Source: Bifidobacterium sp. ESL0775
Lineage (GTDB): Bacteria; Actinomycetota; Actinomycetes; Actinomycetales; Bifidobacteriaceae
Reading direction: 5' to 3'
Assembly: GCF_029395475.1 (NCBI RefSeq)
Contig: NZ_CP113917.1
Span: 2,191,025-2,255,024, forward strand
DNA length: 64,000 nucleotides
Part shown: piece by piece, positions 43,264-52,254 of the stretch
How positions within the stretch are numbered: position 1 is the stretch's first letter
Layout: each line of letters starts with the position of its first letter
Translations under genes and position numbers: made by a program
Notes under the pieces: model-generated
What the model was told of the DNA's origin: nothing
Database searches by the model: none
Seen by the model: the letters and a program-made list of their open reading frames with translations, nothing else

Positions 43264-45608
43264 GAACGATATGGAGGCTTTTCACCGGCGACGTGCGGCG
43301 CATCACCAGCAACATCATCTCGATCATCATTTTGATGGGTCTGGTCGTCATCCCCGCGTTGTTCACCTGGTTCAACGTCACCGCAAGCTGGGACCCGTTC
43401 GGCAACACCAAGAACCTGAAATTCGCGGTGGCGAGCGTCGATGAGGGCTATTCCAGCGACCTCATGCCGGTGAAAATGAAACTCGGCGACCAGGTCATCG
43501 GCCAGTTGCGCGCCAACAGCCAGCTCGACTGGACCTTCACCACCAAAGACAAGGCCATCGAAGGCACCAAGTCCGGCACCTACTACGCCGCGGTCATCAT
43601 TCCGAAGGATTTCAGCCGCAACATGATGACGTTCTTCTCCTCTAACGCCAAGCACGCCACGCTTGAGTATTACACCAACGAAAAGAAGAATGCCGTCGCC
43701 CCGAAGGTCACCGGGCAGGGCGCCGATCAGATCTCCAAAGAGGTCAACGAGATGTTCGCGAAGACCATCACGAGCACCGCGCTGAGCGTGGCGAACGGGC
43801 TTTCCAAGCAGCTTGATTCCTCCGACGCCCGCGAACGCTTGACCACGTTCAACGGCAATATCAACAATCTGGCCAGCCAGCTCAACGACTCAGCAACCAA
43901 TGTAGATGCCTACGCCAGCCTCATCGACGTCTCCCAAACCCTGCTTTCCAGCTCCTCGGCCCTGCTCGACAACGCTTCGCACGATACCGGCAAATCACTG
44001 AAACAGCTCAACAAAGCTGGAGGCGGCGTCAAAGACGTTTCAGGCGCGCTCAATACCGCCACTTCGACGCTTTCGCAAGCGCTCACAACCAGTAGCGCGG
44101 GCAATGCGGCCATCGGCACGGATATCGGCAACGCCTTTGACAGCGCCGGAAAATCCTCGTCCGACGTCTCGGCGACGCTGCGCAAACAGGCGGGACTCAT
44201 CGGCGACCAAGCCACGCAATACCAAAGAATCCGAGACACGTTGGCGGGCTTGCCCCTACCTCCTTCCGACGCGCTCACCACGCTTGACGACATCATCGCC
44301 CGGCAAAAAGCCCTACAAACCGCGCTGAACACCTCGGCCAATGACCTTGACACGAAAACCGGCAACGCAACACAGCAGCGCGAGCAGATCGTCAGCCTCG
44401 CCAACCAATCAAAAACGGCGATCGACGGACTCAACACCAATCTTTCCGCCATGTTGAAGCCACAGATCGCCAGCATCACCACGTCTCTTTCCTCGGTTTC
44501 CGGAACGTTGAATACCGGAGCCGCCGATCTCGACAACAGCGTGACGTCGCTTAACGGCACCGCCAACCAGGCCAGCGACAAGCTCAAGCAGGCACGGGCC
44601 ACGTTGGGCGACACCTCAGCCACGCTTTCGCAAGCCAGCGGCAAGCTGACCGCCTTCAGCCAGCAACTGACCGACGCGCTCAACAGCGGCGACATGGCCA
44701 AGGTCAAGAAACTGCTTTCCGGCGATCCAGACAAACTCGCCGCCACCCTCGCCGCGCCCGTCGCGCTCAAACGCAACGCGGTGTTCCCAGTCGAGAATTT
44801 CGGCACCTCGCTGACCCCGTTCTACACGTTCATCCCGCTTTGGGTCGGTTCGTTGCTGATCGCGCTGACCATCAAAACCGACGTCTCACGCTGGTCGCGG
44901 CGCAAGCTTGCCGAGGCCGGCTACCACAGGAGCCGGATCGGCAAAAGCTGGTTCGAGTTCAGGCACAAGACCAAGAAAACCCATAAGGCCAGCGGCCATT
45001 CCGCAAACGCGGACGCCGACGCTTCAGACACTTCGAGCGAGGAGGACACGCTGGATCTCGGCAATCCGCTCGATCGCACAAACGACACCAACCGTTCCTT
45101 AACCGAACCAAAGCCCTACCAGCTTTTCCTCGGCCGTTTCGGTATCTTCGCCTTCATCTCGCTGTTGCAAAGCACATTCTCCTGCGCCGGCACGCTGCTG
45201 TTCCTGCGGGTCCACGCCGTCCACCCGATGCTGTTCATGCTCGCGGGTTGGGTTTCCGGCCTGGTTTATGCGTTTGTGATTTACACACTGGTGGCCTGCT
45301 TCGGCACCATCGGCAAGGCGCTGACGGTGATCGTCCTGGTGATGCAGATTTCAGGATCTTCCGGGACCTACCCATTGCAGGTGTTGCCGAAATTCGTGCA
45401 GGTCATCAACCCGTTCCTGCCGGCCACCCACTCGATCCAAGCCGCCCGCGCCGCCATCGCCGGCATCTATCAGAACGATTTCTGGATCCAGATGGGCATC
45501 GTCCTGATCTACGCGGCCATCATGCTTGTCATCGGCCTGATCATGCCGAAACCTTCGAAGTTCAACACCTGGTTCTCCGGCCAAATGGAACGCACCAAGC
45601 TGATTTAG
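43260..45608 (+). CDS. YhgE/Pip-family membrane protein 2
   Basis: 782 residues, same plan as the upstream gene: N-terminal helix (IISIIILMGLVVIPALFTWFNV, then SWDPFGNT), a long Ser/Thr/Asn coiled-coil outer region and C-terminal helices. A polar insertion (about 575-625, HKTKKTHKASGHSANAD) splits the membrane part. RBS GGAGGCGACCAGCA. No WXG100 or EssC genes are in the window, so a type VII link is not supported. Confidence 0.85.
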   Translation: MRTIWRLFTGDVRRITSNIISIIILMGLVVIPALFTWFNVTASWDPFGNTKNLKFAVASVDEGYSSDLMPVKMKLGDQVIGQLRANSQLDWTFTTKDKAIEGTKSGTYYAAVIIPKDFSRNMMTFFSSNAKHATLEYYTNEKKNAVAPKVTGQGADQISKEVNEMFAKTITSTALSVANGLSKQLDSSDARERLTTFNGNINNLASQLNDSATNVDAYASLIDVSQTLLSSSSALLDNASHDTGKSLKQLNKAGGGVKDVSGALNTATSTLSQALTTSSAGNAAIGTDIGNAFDSAGKSSSDVSATLRKQAGLIGDQATQYQRIRDTLAGLPLPPSDALTTLDDIIARQKALQTALNTSANDLDTKTGNATQQREQIVSLANQSKTAIDGLNTNLSAMLKPQIASITTSLSSVSGTLNTGAADLDNSVTSLNGTANQASDKLKQARATLGDTSATLSQASGKLTAFSQQLTDALNSGDMAKVKKLLSGDPDKLAATLAAPVALKRNAVFPVENFGTSLTPFYTFIPLWVGSLLIALTIKTDVSRWSRRKLAEAGYHRSRIGKSWFEFRHKTKKTHKASGHSANADADASDTSSEEDTLDLGNPLDRTNDTNRSLTEPKPYQLFLGRFGIFAFISLLQSTFSCAGTLLFLRVHAVHPMLFMLAGWVSGLVYAFVIYTLVACFGTIGKALTVIVLVMQISGSSGTYPLQVLPKFVQVINPFLPATHSIQAARAAIAGIYQNDFWIQMGIVLIYAAIMLVIGLIMPKPSKFNTWFSGQMERTKLI

Positions 45609-45851
45609 GGCGCAGCCTGCAAGCAATCAACCCCGAGACTATTCAAAAGTCGGAAACCGTCCATGACTTCGTATTCAAGTATTACACCTTGTAAGCCGTA
45701 GACAGTATCGTCTCGCCCTTCGGTTCGACTCGGTTGGGCAACCTTACTAACGATTTGCCCGACTAGCAAGCTTTCATGCGGCAGCACATGACATTCCCGA
45801 TCAAACCAATCGATACACAGACTGTTATATGCTGCCATCACCTCTATTCCG

Positions 45852-46643
45852 TTATCCTTGGACTTTGGCGGCCTTCGTCGGGTTGGCGAACGAAATGGGG
45901 GCATCGCCCTGCTGGGCGCCTTCGACCTGCGCACCGGTGGAAGCCGGCTTGCCGCCCGCAGCCTCGTAAGCCTCGCGCGCTTTGTCGTCGTTCCATTGCT
46001 CGCCGACCAGCACACCATGGTTCAGCATGATCTCGCGCTGCGCACACGAGGCCACCAACGCGTCGTGCGTCACCACGATGATGGTCGTGCCCTGCTCGTG
46101 GAGCTCACGGAAGAGGTCAAGCACGATCTTCTCGTTCTTCTCGTCCAGGTTGCCGGTGGGCTCATCGGCCAGAATCAGCTTGGGATGGTTGATCAGCGCA
46201 CGGGCAATGCACACACGCTGCTGCTCGCCACCGGAAAGCTCGCTGGGCAAATGCTTCGCACGGTCCTTCAGCCCCACATGGTCAAGCGCCTCAAGCGCCT
46301 CCTTCTCATCGACCACGGAATGGTAATACTGCGCGACCATCACATTCTCGACGGCGGTGAGATGCGGCACAAGATAGAACTTCTGGAACACCAGGCCGAT
46401 GATGTTCTTGCGCACGTCGGCCAGCTGAGTGGCATTCAGGTCGTTGAGTTCGCGGCCTTCGAGCGTCACCGAGCCCTTGGACGGCGAATCCATGCAGCCG
46501 ATGATGTTCATCAGCGTGGTCTTGCCGGAACCGGACGAGCCGACGACCGCGAGCCACTGCCCCGCCGGCACGGTGAGGCTGAGGTCGTCCACCGCGTGAA
46601 GGTCGCCGTAGATCTTCGAAATATGATCAAGTTCGAGCAGCAT
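45852..46643 (-). CDS. ABC ATPase of iron-cluster FtsX transporter
   Basis: 263 residues from 46643 (AAGGAGTGGCT upstream). GSSGSGKTT, Q-loop, ELSGGEQQR, ILADEPTGNLD and H-loop are all intact; a LolD/MacB-type ATPase. The last 40 residues are an Ala/Gly-rich extension. Downstream of two FtsX-like permeases and separated from them by a hairpin (46687-46725). Such ATPases occur in FTR1-P19 iron loci of other bacteria, for example Campylobacter. Confidence 0.9.
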   Translation of the reverse strand: MLLELDHISKIYGDLHAVDDLSLTVPAGQWLAVVGSSGSGKTTLMNIIGCMDSPSKGSVTLEGRELNDLNATQLADVRKNIIGLVFQKFYLVPHLTAVENVMVAQYYHSVVDEKEALEALDHVGLKDRAKHLPSELSGGEQQRVCIARALINHPKLILADEPTGNLDEKNEKIVLDLFRELHEQGTTIIVVTHDALVASCAQREIMLNHGVLVGEQWNDDKAREAYEAAGGKPASTGAQVEGAQQGDAPISFANPTKAAKVQG

Positions 46644-46686
46644 AGCCACTCCTTTCATTCATTATCAAAATTTGTTCGTTCGTGCC

Positions 46687-46725
46687 GGTAAACGGACTCC
46701 GACGTTCCCTAAAAGTCCGTTTACC
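46687..46725. other. Intercistronic hairpin
   Basis: GGTAAACGGACT and AGTCCGTTTACC pair perfectly over 12 bp between the second FtsX gene and the ATPase gene. No T-tract follows on the minus strand, so mRNA stabilisation or attenuation is more likely than full termination. Confidence 0.6.
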
Positions 46726-46779
46726 AGCGCTACCGTCAGTTTTCACAATCGACTTTTGTTCTCTCATTCGCATCCACGC

Positions 46780-48402
46780 TCATTCCTCCTGCAATACGAC
46801 AGCCGGGTCGATCCGCACCGCGTTACGTACCGGCGGCAGTGATGCGAGCATCGCGACCAACAAGCTTACGACCACAGACGCGAGCGCGAGCGGCCAGTTA
46901 AGCGAGAGTTGTTGTCCGAAGACGGAAGCGCTGAGCGCGTGGGCAAGCACATAGCCGATGGCCGTGCCGAGTAACCCGCCAAGCAAGCCATAAAGCGCGG
47001 CTTCCACGGTGAATTCCACGGCGATATCACGCGAAGAGGCACCGAGCGCCTTGCGCAGGCCAATCTCATTGCGACGCTGCGAGACGATGGACGAAATCGT
47101 GGTCCCCACACCGACAAGCGTCAACACGAGCACGACCACGGTGACGATCCAGAAGAGCGTCTGCAGCATCGTGATGATGCGGACGTTGGACGAGGTGATC
47201 TTCGTGACCTTCTGCGCCTTCGCGTTGAGCGAGGCTTTTTTGTTGACGTGATTGACAAGGCTGCTCAAGCCCGCATCGGAGGCGTCAACGGAGAACTCGA
47301 CCACATCCGCGCCACGCTCGAATCCGGTGAGTTTGTCGACATCAAGGTTGTTGGCGTAGACCATGTCGTCCTCGCTGCCGCCGGTGTCGACGATGCCGTC
47401 CACCCGGAATTCCATCCCGCCCGCGTTGGGAGCGGTAGGCTTCCACTCGGCGAGTTTGACGGAACCGGAATGGTTATCATGGTTCTCAACGCTCGTCGGT
47501 TCCGACGATTCCCATTCCGCAAGTTTCACGGAACCGGAACTCGTGGCCGACATCTTCATGCCCTTCATGTCCGGCGCCTTGGCCTCCGCCGACATACCGT
47601 CCAGCGCCTTGCCCAGCTTGTCCTTCACCGTCGCGTCGGCCATACCTTGCTGAACGTTATCGGCATGCGTCGAATCGGACATCTTCATGCCCTTCATGTT
47701 GGACATGTCGTGTCCCGACGAATTCCCGTTCGCCGAGCCAGACGAGCTGCCACCCGATCCGCTGGTTGCGGAGCCCTGTGAGCCAGAGCTTTCACTTCCC
47801 GAACCAGAACTACTGGAACCACCCGTTCCGCTGGTCGCCGCGGCCACGCTTTTGCCGGGGCTGTATTTGATGGTGATGGTCGAGCCGATCTTGGCATCGA
47901 GTTTGGTCGCCGCGTCGCGTCCGAGCATCACCCCGCCATCCGACGGCCATTTGCCCTCGACGCTCCAATGGTGGTTGAGCGCCTTCACGTCCTGCGGATC
48001 GATGCCCGCCACCACAAACGGCAGCGAGTTGATCCGCGTGTTTTCGTACCGGTACGCGGCCGAGCGTTCGGAACCTGCGTTTTTGACCGTCGCATCCAGC
48101 GCCGCCACGGTTTTCTGGTCAAACCCGGAGTCAGCGACGTTTGCGCCGTCAGAACCTTCGACGGCCTTACCGCCCACGGTCCGTTGGGTCGGCGTGACGA
48201 TGAGATTGGCGCCATAAGCCCGCATCTCCTCGTTCATCTGTTGTGGCACCGCCACGCAGATCGCCGCGAGGCAGAAGAGCGTCGCCGCACCCACCAAGGA
48301 CGCGACCACGGCCATCATCGCCCGCGAGCGCCGTCGGAACACCGCGCTGAAGAGCATACGGAAGAACATCTGTCGGTTTGTCATTGAATGTTTACCTTCC
48401 AT
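46780..48402 (-). CDS. FtsX-like permease with Met/His-rich insertion
   Basis: 540 residues: one N-terminal helix, a large extracytoplasmic domain and three C-terminal helices (LFWIVTVVVLVLTLVGVGTT and following). The outer domain carries a roughly 130-residue low-complexity insertion with GHDMSNMKGMKMSDSTHAD, a repeat of DMKGMKMS, and two copies of SGSVKLAEW. Met/His clusters of this kind bind copper or iron in other proteins. The start at 48402 follows GGAGGTGCTCC and overlaps the upstream gene by 11 bp; Met at 48384 is an alternative. Confidence 0.85.
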   Translation of the reverse strand: MEGKHSMTNRQMFFRMLFSAVFRRRSRAMMAVVASLVGAATLFCLAAICVAVPQQMNEEMRAYGANLIVTPTQRTVGGKAVEGSDGANVADSGFDQKTVAALDATVKNAGSERSAAYRYENTRINSLPFVVAGIDPQDVKALNHHWSVEGKWPSDGGVMLGRDAATKLDAKIGSTITIKYSPGKSVAAATSGTGGSSSSGSGSESSGSQGSATSGSGGSSSGSANGNSSGHDMSNMKGMKMSDSTHADNVQQGMADATVKDKLGKALDGMSAEAKAPDMKGMKMSATSSGSVKLAEWESSEPTSVENHDNHSGSVKLAEWKPTAPNAGGMEFRVDGIVDTGGSEDDMVYANNLDVDKLTGFERGADVVEFSVDASDAGLSSLVNHVNKKASLNAKAQKVTKITSSNVRIITMLQTLFWIVTVVVLVLTLVGVGTTISSIVSQRRNEIGLRKALGASSRDIAVEFTVEAALYGLLGGLLGTAIGYVLAHALSASVFGQQLSLNWPLALASVVVSLLVAMLASLPPVRNAVRIDPAVVLQEE

Positions 48403-49756
48403 GGAGCACCTCCGCCGGACGCAGGTGCAGAATCGAACGAATCGAGGAGAACGAGGCGATCAAGATGGTCACAGCCAGCAAGACGAACACCAGCACAAAC
48501 ACCATCGGCCGCATCGCCACTCCCGATCCGAAGACGACATGCCCAATGACCTGCGCGAGCAACGATCCGAGCCCTGCGCCAACCAGTCCACCTATCAGAG
48601 AAATCACTGCGGTTTCGGTGAGCATCAGCCTTGAGACCGCACCATCAGTCGCCCCGATGGCCTTGAGCAACGCCAGTTCCGAACCACGCTCACCAATCGA
48701 CGATGCCATCAGATTGGCCACGGCGATGGCCGCCGCGATCAGGCTCAGCGCGGTCATCAGTATCATCACGGCCTGCGTCTTGTGCAACACATCGCCCTGC
48801 AACGCCGCCACCTGCCGCACCTGCTTGGCCACGGCCCCCGGCATGACCTCCTCGATCTGGTAGGCGATCGAGGATGGATAGGCCGTGCAATACCAGGTCT
48901 CCCATTCCTCCTGGCTCAGCGCGGCGGGGTCCTTCTCGGCCTTACGGGCCAAATCGTTTTCGGGGGTCGTCAGCGCCTTGACCTCGATTTTGTCGATGGA
49001 ATCCGGCAGATCGGCCAGCCGCTGCGCCGACCACGAGGGAATGTAGATGCCATTGGCATCATTGTCTCCGGAATCGAAAATCCCGACGATCCGCACGCGC
49101 TGGCTGCGGTGTTGCCCGTCAGCCGCCTCCTTGGAAATCGTGACGGTCTGCCCGACTTTGGTATGGGTGGCGTTCGCCAGGTCCTTGCCCATCATGCCCT
49201 GAGCGACAGCGGTTTTGTCGGTATCCGCAACAGACACGACTTTGCCGGTGCCTGAAGCTCCCGAACCGTCCTTGGCCCAGGCTCCGCCTACCTTCCACCA
49301 CGAACGCATGCCCTTGACCCCGGCCACCACGCTCTCGCCGGTCGCCAGCGGCACTTTCTTGTTGAACCATGTCCCGGTCACCGGCACGTTGCGCCCGTCG
49401 ATGGTGGCGTTCACGTTGAGTTCAGGCGCGAAATCGGTGATGTTGAACGCCCAGAACGTCGTCTTGATGCTGGGCACGTCCGATTCCTTGAGGAACGAGG
49501 TCGGATCCTCGGCTTCGTCACCGTTGCCCGCGTCCGCGGTGTTGTACAAATCCGACACCACCGCGTCGGCCTTGGGCTTGACCACGATATTCGAGCCATA
49601 CGTCGACAGTTCGGCGTTGAGTTTGTCGCCCACGTCGAAGACGACGCCGAGCATCGCCACGCAGATCGTGGCCGACAGGCACACGGTCACCGCGATCAGC
49701 AGTCGCCGCTTGAGTTGCCGCGAAAACGAGCGGAACACCATTCGTAACAGGAACAT
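48392..49756 (-). CDS. FtsX-like permease of iron cluster
   Basis: 454 residues with the MacB/FtsX layout: N-terminal helix (LLIAVTVCLSATICVAMLGVV), outer domain from about 45 to 310, and three C-terminal helices. The helix pair ILMTALSLIAAAIAVANLMASSIGERGSELALLKAIGAT is the FtsX signature. No metal-rich insertion, unlike its neighbour. Probably forms a heterodimer with the product of 46780-48402. Confidence 0.87.
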   Translation of the reverse strand: MFLLRMVFRSFSRQLKRRLLIAVTVCLSATICVAMLGVVFDVGDKLNAELSTYGSNIVVKPKADAVVSDLYNTADAGNGDEAEDPTSFLKESDVPSIKTTFWAFNITDFAPELNVNATIDGRNVPVTGTWFNKKVPLATGESVVAGVKGMRSWWKVGGAWAKDGSGASGTGKVVSVADTDKTAVAQGMMGKDLANATHTKVGQTVTISKEAADGQHRSQRVRIVGIFDSGDNDANGIYIPSWSAQRLADLPDSIDKIEVKALTTPENDLARKAEKDPAALSQEEWETWYCTAYPSSIAYQIEEVMPGAVAKQVRQVAALQGDVLHKTQAVMILMTALSLIAAAIAVANLMASSIGERGSELALLKAIGATDGAVSRLMLTETAVISLIGGLVGAGLGSLLAQVIGHVVFGSGVAMRPMVFVLVFVLLAVTILIASFSSIRSILHLRPAEVLHGR

Positions 49757-49772
49757 TGTTTGCCTCTATTCC

Positions 49773-51047
49773 TTATTCCTTGAAATGCGACGACAGCGCG
49801 TCGAGGTCGGAGGTGTGGATGGTGATCTTGCCGTGCGACGCCTCGAACGGGAACGGTATCGGGTTGCAGCCGCCCTTGAAGCCGATGGTGGCGACGTTCA
49901 TCTCCACCTCGCAACGTTTGCAGATGATCTTGCCGTCCTTTTCGTAGTAGCCCGCATCGCCGCATGTCATACACGCGTCGAGGCCGACACCGAAGGAGCC
50001 GCCGTTCTTCTTGATGATGATGAAGCGCATCACCGTGCCGTCCTTGGCCTTGTATTGGAAACGGTGCAGATGGCCGTCATCCACCTTGTTGAAGGCGATG
50101 GTCGCGATGCCGTTGTGCTGCGAGTACCCTTCCGGTGGTGAAAGCGTGGGTTGCTCGTGTACTTTGGCGACACCCGCAGTCAGCGCAAACGTCACCACAA
50201 CCATGGCGATCAGGCTCCACGCGCCAGCCGCTTTCGCGCGGCGCCGGAACGCTTTATGCTCACGTACCACGGCATCGTTGGCACCAGCCAGCGGCGTGCG
50301 GAATCCGGCGACAATCGAAGCGACGGCAGGGATGATGAAGACCAGCACCGAGGCGATGACCAGTTTCATATCATTGTTCGCCGCGACAATCAGCACGTTG
50401 AACGCCGTCCCGTCGAATTCGACGAACATCATCGACATCAGCAGCGAGCACAGCTGCGTCAGATGGCGCGCCAACAAGATAAACAGCATGAGCATCGAGG
50501 CCGCAAGGAAGCAACCCCGCACCGCCGTGGTGCGCATGGTACGGAAAATGGCTGCCACCACGACAGCCGTCGCGATACCGAGCGCAAAGCCGAGCGCACG
50601 CAGCAGCATCTTGGACGTGAACGGGGATTCGCCGGTCTCCACGAAGCTGGTCAGTTGCATGAAGACGTCCTGCGAAGCGAAGAATGTGGTCAGGGCGATG
50701 CCAATAGCGGAAATCGCATTGGCGACGTGCAGCCGAACCGGATGCTCGTGCCAGTCTCGAACAAGCCCTTTGGAGCAGGCCATGATCGCCAAAATGAGCA
50801 CATCGCAAACCACGCACCCGACAAGCACCGGCAGATTGACCCCGGAACGCCGGTCGACAATGACCAGCACACGCAGCACGGTGAACACGAGTGCCGCGCC
50901 AATCCCGATGAGCAGCCCATACAGCCGCCACCGCCGGCTCACCGGCACATCACGCCCCTCGCCGACCCCAAGCAGCACGCTCAGCGTCATCACCAGCAGC
51001 GCCGGCGCCACCATCCCCGGCAGCGCCCCCACAAATTCCTCGAGCAT
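49773..51047 (-). CDS. DUF2318 membrane protein of iron transport cluster
   Basis: 424 residues: about nine membrane helices in the first 300, then an extracytoplasmic DUF2318 domain with CMTCGDAGYY, ICKRCEVEMN and GGCNPIPF, a set of Cys pairs thought to bind a metal or Fe-S centre. In FTR1/P19 loci this protein is proposed to pass electrons or handle iron. It is 16 bp ahead of the FtsX genes and separated from P19 by the structured region at 51121-51494. Confidence 0.85.
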   Translation of the reverse strand: MLEEFVGALPGMVAPALLVMTLSVLLGVGEGRDVPVSRRWRLYGLLIGIGAALVFTVLRVLVIVDRRSGVNLPVLVGCVVCDVLILAIMACSKGLVRDWHEHPVRLHVANAISAIGIALTTFFASQDVFMQLTSFVETGESPFTSKMLLRALGFALGIATAVVVAAIFRTMRTTAVRGCFLAASMLMLFILLARHLTQLCSLLMSMMFVEFDGTAFNVLIVAANNDMKLVIASVLVFIIPAVASIVAGFRTPLAGANDAVVREHKAFRRRAKAAGAWSLIAMVVVTFALTAGVAKVHEQPTLSPPEGYSQHNGIATIAFNKVDDGHLHRFQYKAKDGTVMRFIIIKKNGGSFGVGLDACMTCGDAGYYEKDGKIICKRCEVEMNVATIGFKGGCNPIPFPFEASHGKITIHTSDLDALSSHFKE

Positions 51048-51120
51048 TTTCTCGAATCCTTATCCTTGCCAATCGCAATTAACTGGCTTTTACCTCATTA
51101 CCAAGGAATCAACTGACGCA

Positions 51121-51203
51121 GTTGTCTGGGAATATACTTGCTTCGACACCCTCCAGGCCGGTAGGCCAAGCTTTATGTCTCAGCAAGCATATTCCCAGAC
51201 AAC
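51121..51203. repeat. 83-nt structured element, copy 1
   Basis: Outer arms GTTGTCTGGGAATAT and ATATTCCCAGACAAC pair perfectly, then CTTGCT pairs with AGCAAG. The interior holds GGCCGGTAGGCC. Its reverse complement matches copy 2 across the interior and the flanks (TTGAGT, GCGTCAGTT), but the outer helix sequence differs. Confidence 0.8.
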
Positions 51204-51411
51204 TACTCAACCAACGAATCATTATCATTAACGAATAGTTCAATGAAATAGCAACACAAAATAAACCTAAACCGCTAAAATCTTCGTAAGCTAAGCGTTA
51301 CGTAAGTTAAAAACATTCGCAACTACATGAAAAAACTATTTTTTATCCGCTCCAGTCGCTTTGCATCATGGTGAACACTCATCTTGGAGCGAGTTACATC
51401 CGTTGAGTGGT

Positions 51412-51494
51412 GGAGGAAGGGGACATGCTTGCTGAGGAGTAAAGCTCGGCCTACCGGCCTTGAGGGTTCCGAAGCAAGTATGTCCCCTTCCTCC
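51412..51494. repeat. 83-nt structured element, copy 2
   Basis: Outer arms GGAGGAAGGGGACAT and ATGTCCCCTTCCTCC pair perfectly, then CTTGCT with AGCAAG, and the interior GGCCTACCGGCC forms a small stem. Opposite orientation to copy 1, same length. Ends 30 bp after the P19 stop. Confidence 0.8.
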
Positions 51495-51524
51495 GCCGCG
51501 TCAGTTGTTTTCTTGCTTCACGAG

Positions 51525-52166
51525 TCACCACTGATGCACGACGTAATTCCAATCGAAGCTCGCGACGATCGGCTTCGTCCAGAAGCGTCCCTTGACGCCG
51601 GTGTCCGGGTCGACGTGCAGCGTCCAGCCGTTGGTTTCAGGGCTGTAGATGGTGTACGTGAGCTTATACTGCCCGGCCTTGTCGAGCTTGATGTTGGCGC
51701 CGTAGTGCGGGCCGTCGTCCGCGTTCATCTCCATGAACGTTCCGTCCTGCTTGTTGTTCGGGTCGTTCTTGTCCTGGATCTGGTACTTGACGGTGAGCTT
51801 CGGGATGAAGTCACCGGTGCCGTAGCCGAGGTTGTTGTCCTTGAGCGCGTGGATGTCGGCCTCGAGGTGGAGGTTGGATTCGGCCGCCGAAAGCCCCATT
51901 CCCTGCGGGTACATGTCGACCGGCTGGAAGTAGACGGTCGCGATGTTGAGCGGGAAGATCTGCTGGTCGTGCCCGATCGGAATCTCCTCGAACTTCGCGC
52001 CGTTGCTGTTCGCCTTCTTATCAGACTTCTGAGAGGACGACGAGCTTGACTTGCCCTTGTCGCCGGAAGCGGAGTTCGAACCATTCGACCCGCACGCTGC
52101 AAGTGAGAACGCGAGCGCCCCTGCGACCACTGCGGCCAGCAGGCCGGTCAGTTTGCTTTTCTTCAT
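51525..52166 (-). CDS. P19/Tp34-family iron-binding lipoprotein
   Basis: 213 residues. Signal peptide with lipobox (FSLAACG), Ser/Lys linker, then the P19 immunoglobulin-like fold: PIGHDQQIFPLNIATVYFQPVDMYPQGMG, LHLEADIHALKDN and DDGPHYGANI carry the conserved Met and His metal ligands. In Campylobacter P19 delivers iron (with bound copper) to FTR1. In B. breve a comparable FTR1/P19/membrane protein set has been described as bfeUOB. RBS CAGGAGAAAACA. Confidence 0.9.
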   Translation of the reverse strand: MKKSKLTGLLAAVVAGALAFSLAACGSNGSNSASGDKGKSSSSSSQKSDKKANSNGAKFEEIPIGHDQQIFPLNIATVYFQPVDMYPQGMGLSAAESNLHLEADIHALKDNNLGYGTGDFIPKLTVKYQIQDKNDPNNKQDGTFMEMNADDGPHYGANIKLDKAGQYKLTYTIYSPETNGWTLHVDPDTGVKGRFWTKPIVASFDWNYVVHQW

Positions 52167-52254
52167 TGTTTTCTCCTGTTATTTTTGGATGTTAATTATC
52201 AAATTTCAATGAAACGAGACGCCGAACGGCTTCACCGTTCTCTCCCTACCACGT

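Larger units (their letters stand above)
51048..51524. other. Structured intergenic region in the iron cluster
   Basis: 477 bp without a gene, unusually long for the interior of a same-strand cluster. It holds two inverted 83-nt hairpin elements (51121-51203, 51412-51494). The AT-rich part between them (51230-51350) may carry a promoter. Confidence 0.7.

Noticed and set aside
40663..45608. Type VII secretion locus based on YhgE/Pip (EsaA-like) proteins
   Set aside because: No WXG100, EssB or EssC gene nearby; the family is broad.
45605..45838. 77-codon minus frame after the ABC ATPase gene
   Set aside because: Looks mildly protein-like (MAAYNSLCIDWFDRECHV) but has no RBS, and the region is intergenic between convergent genes.
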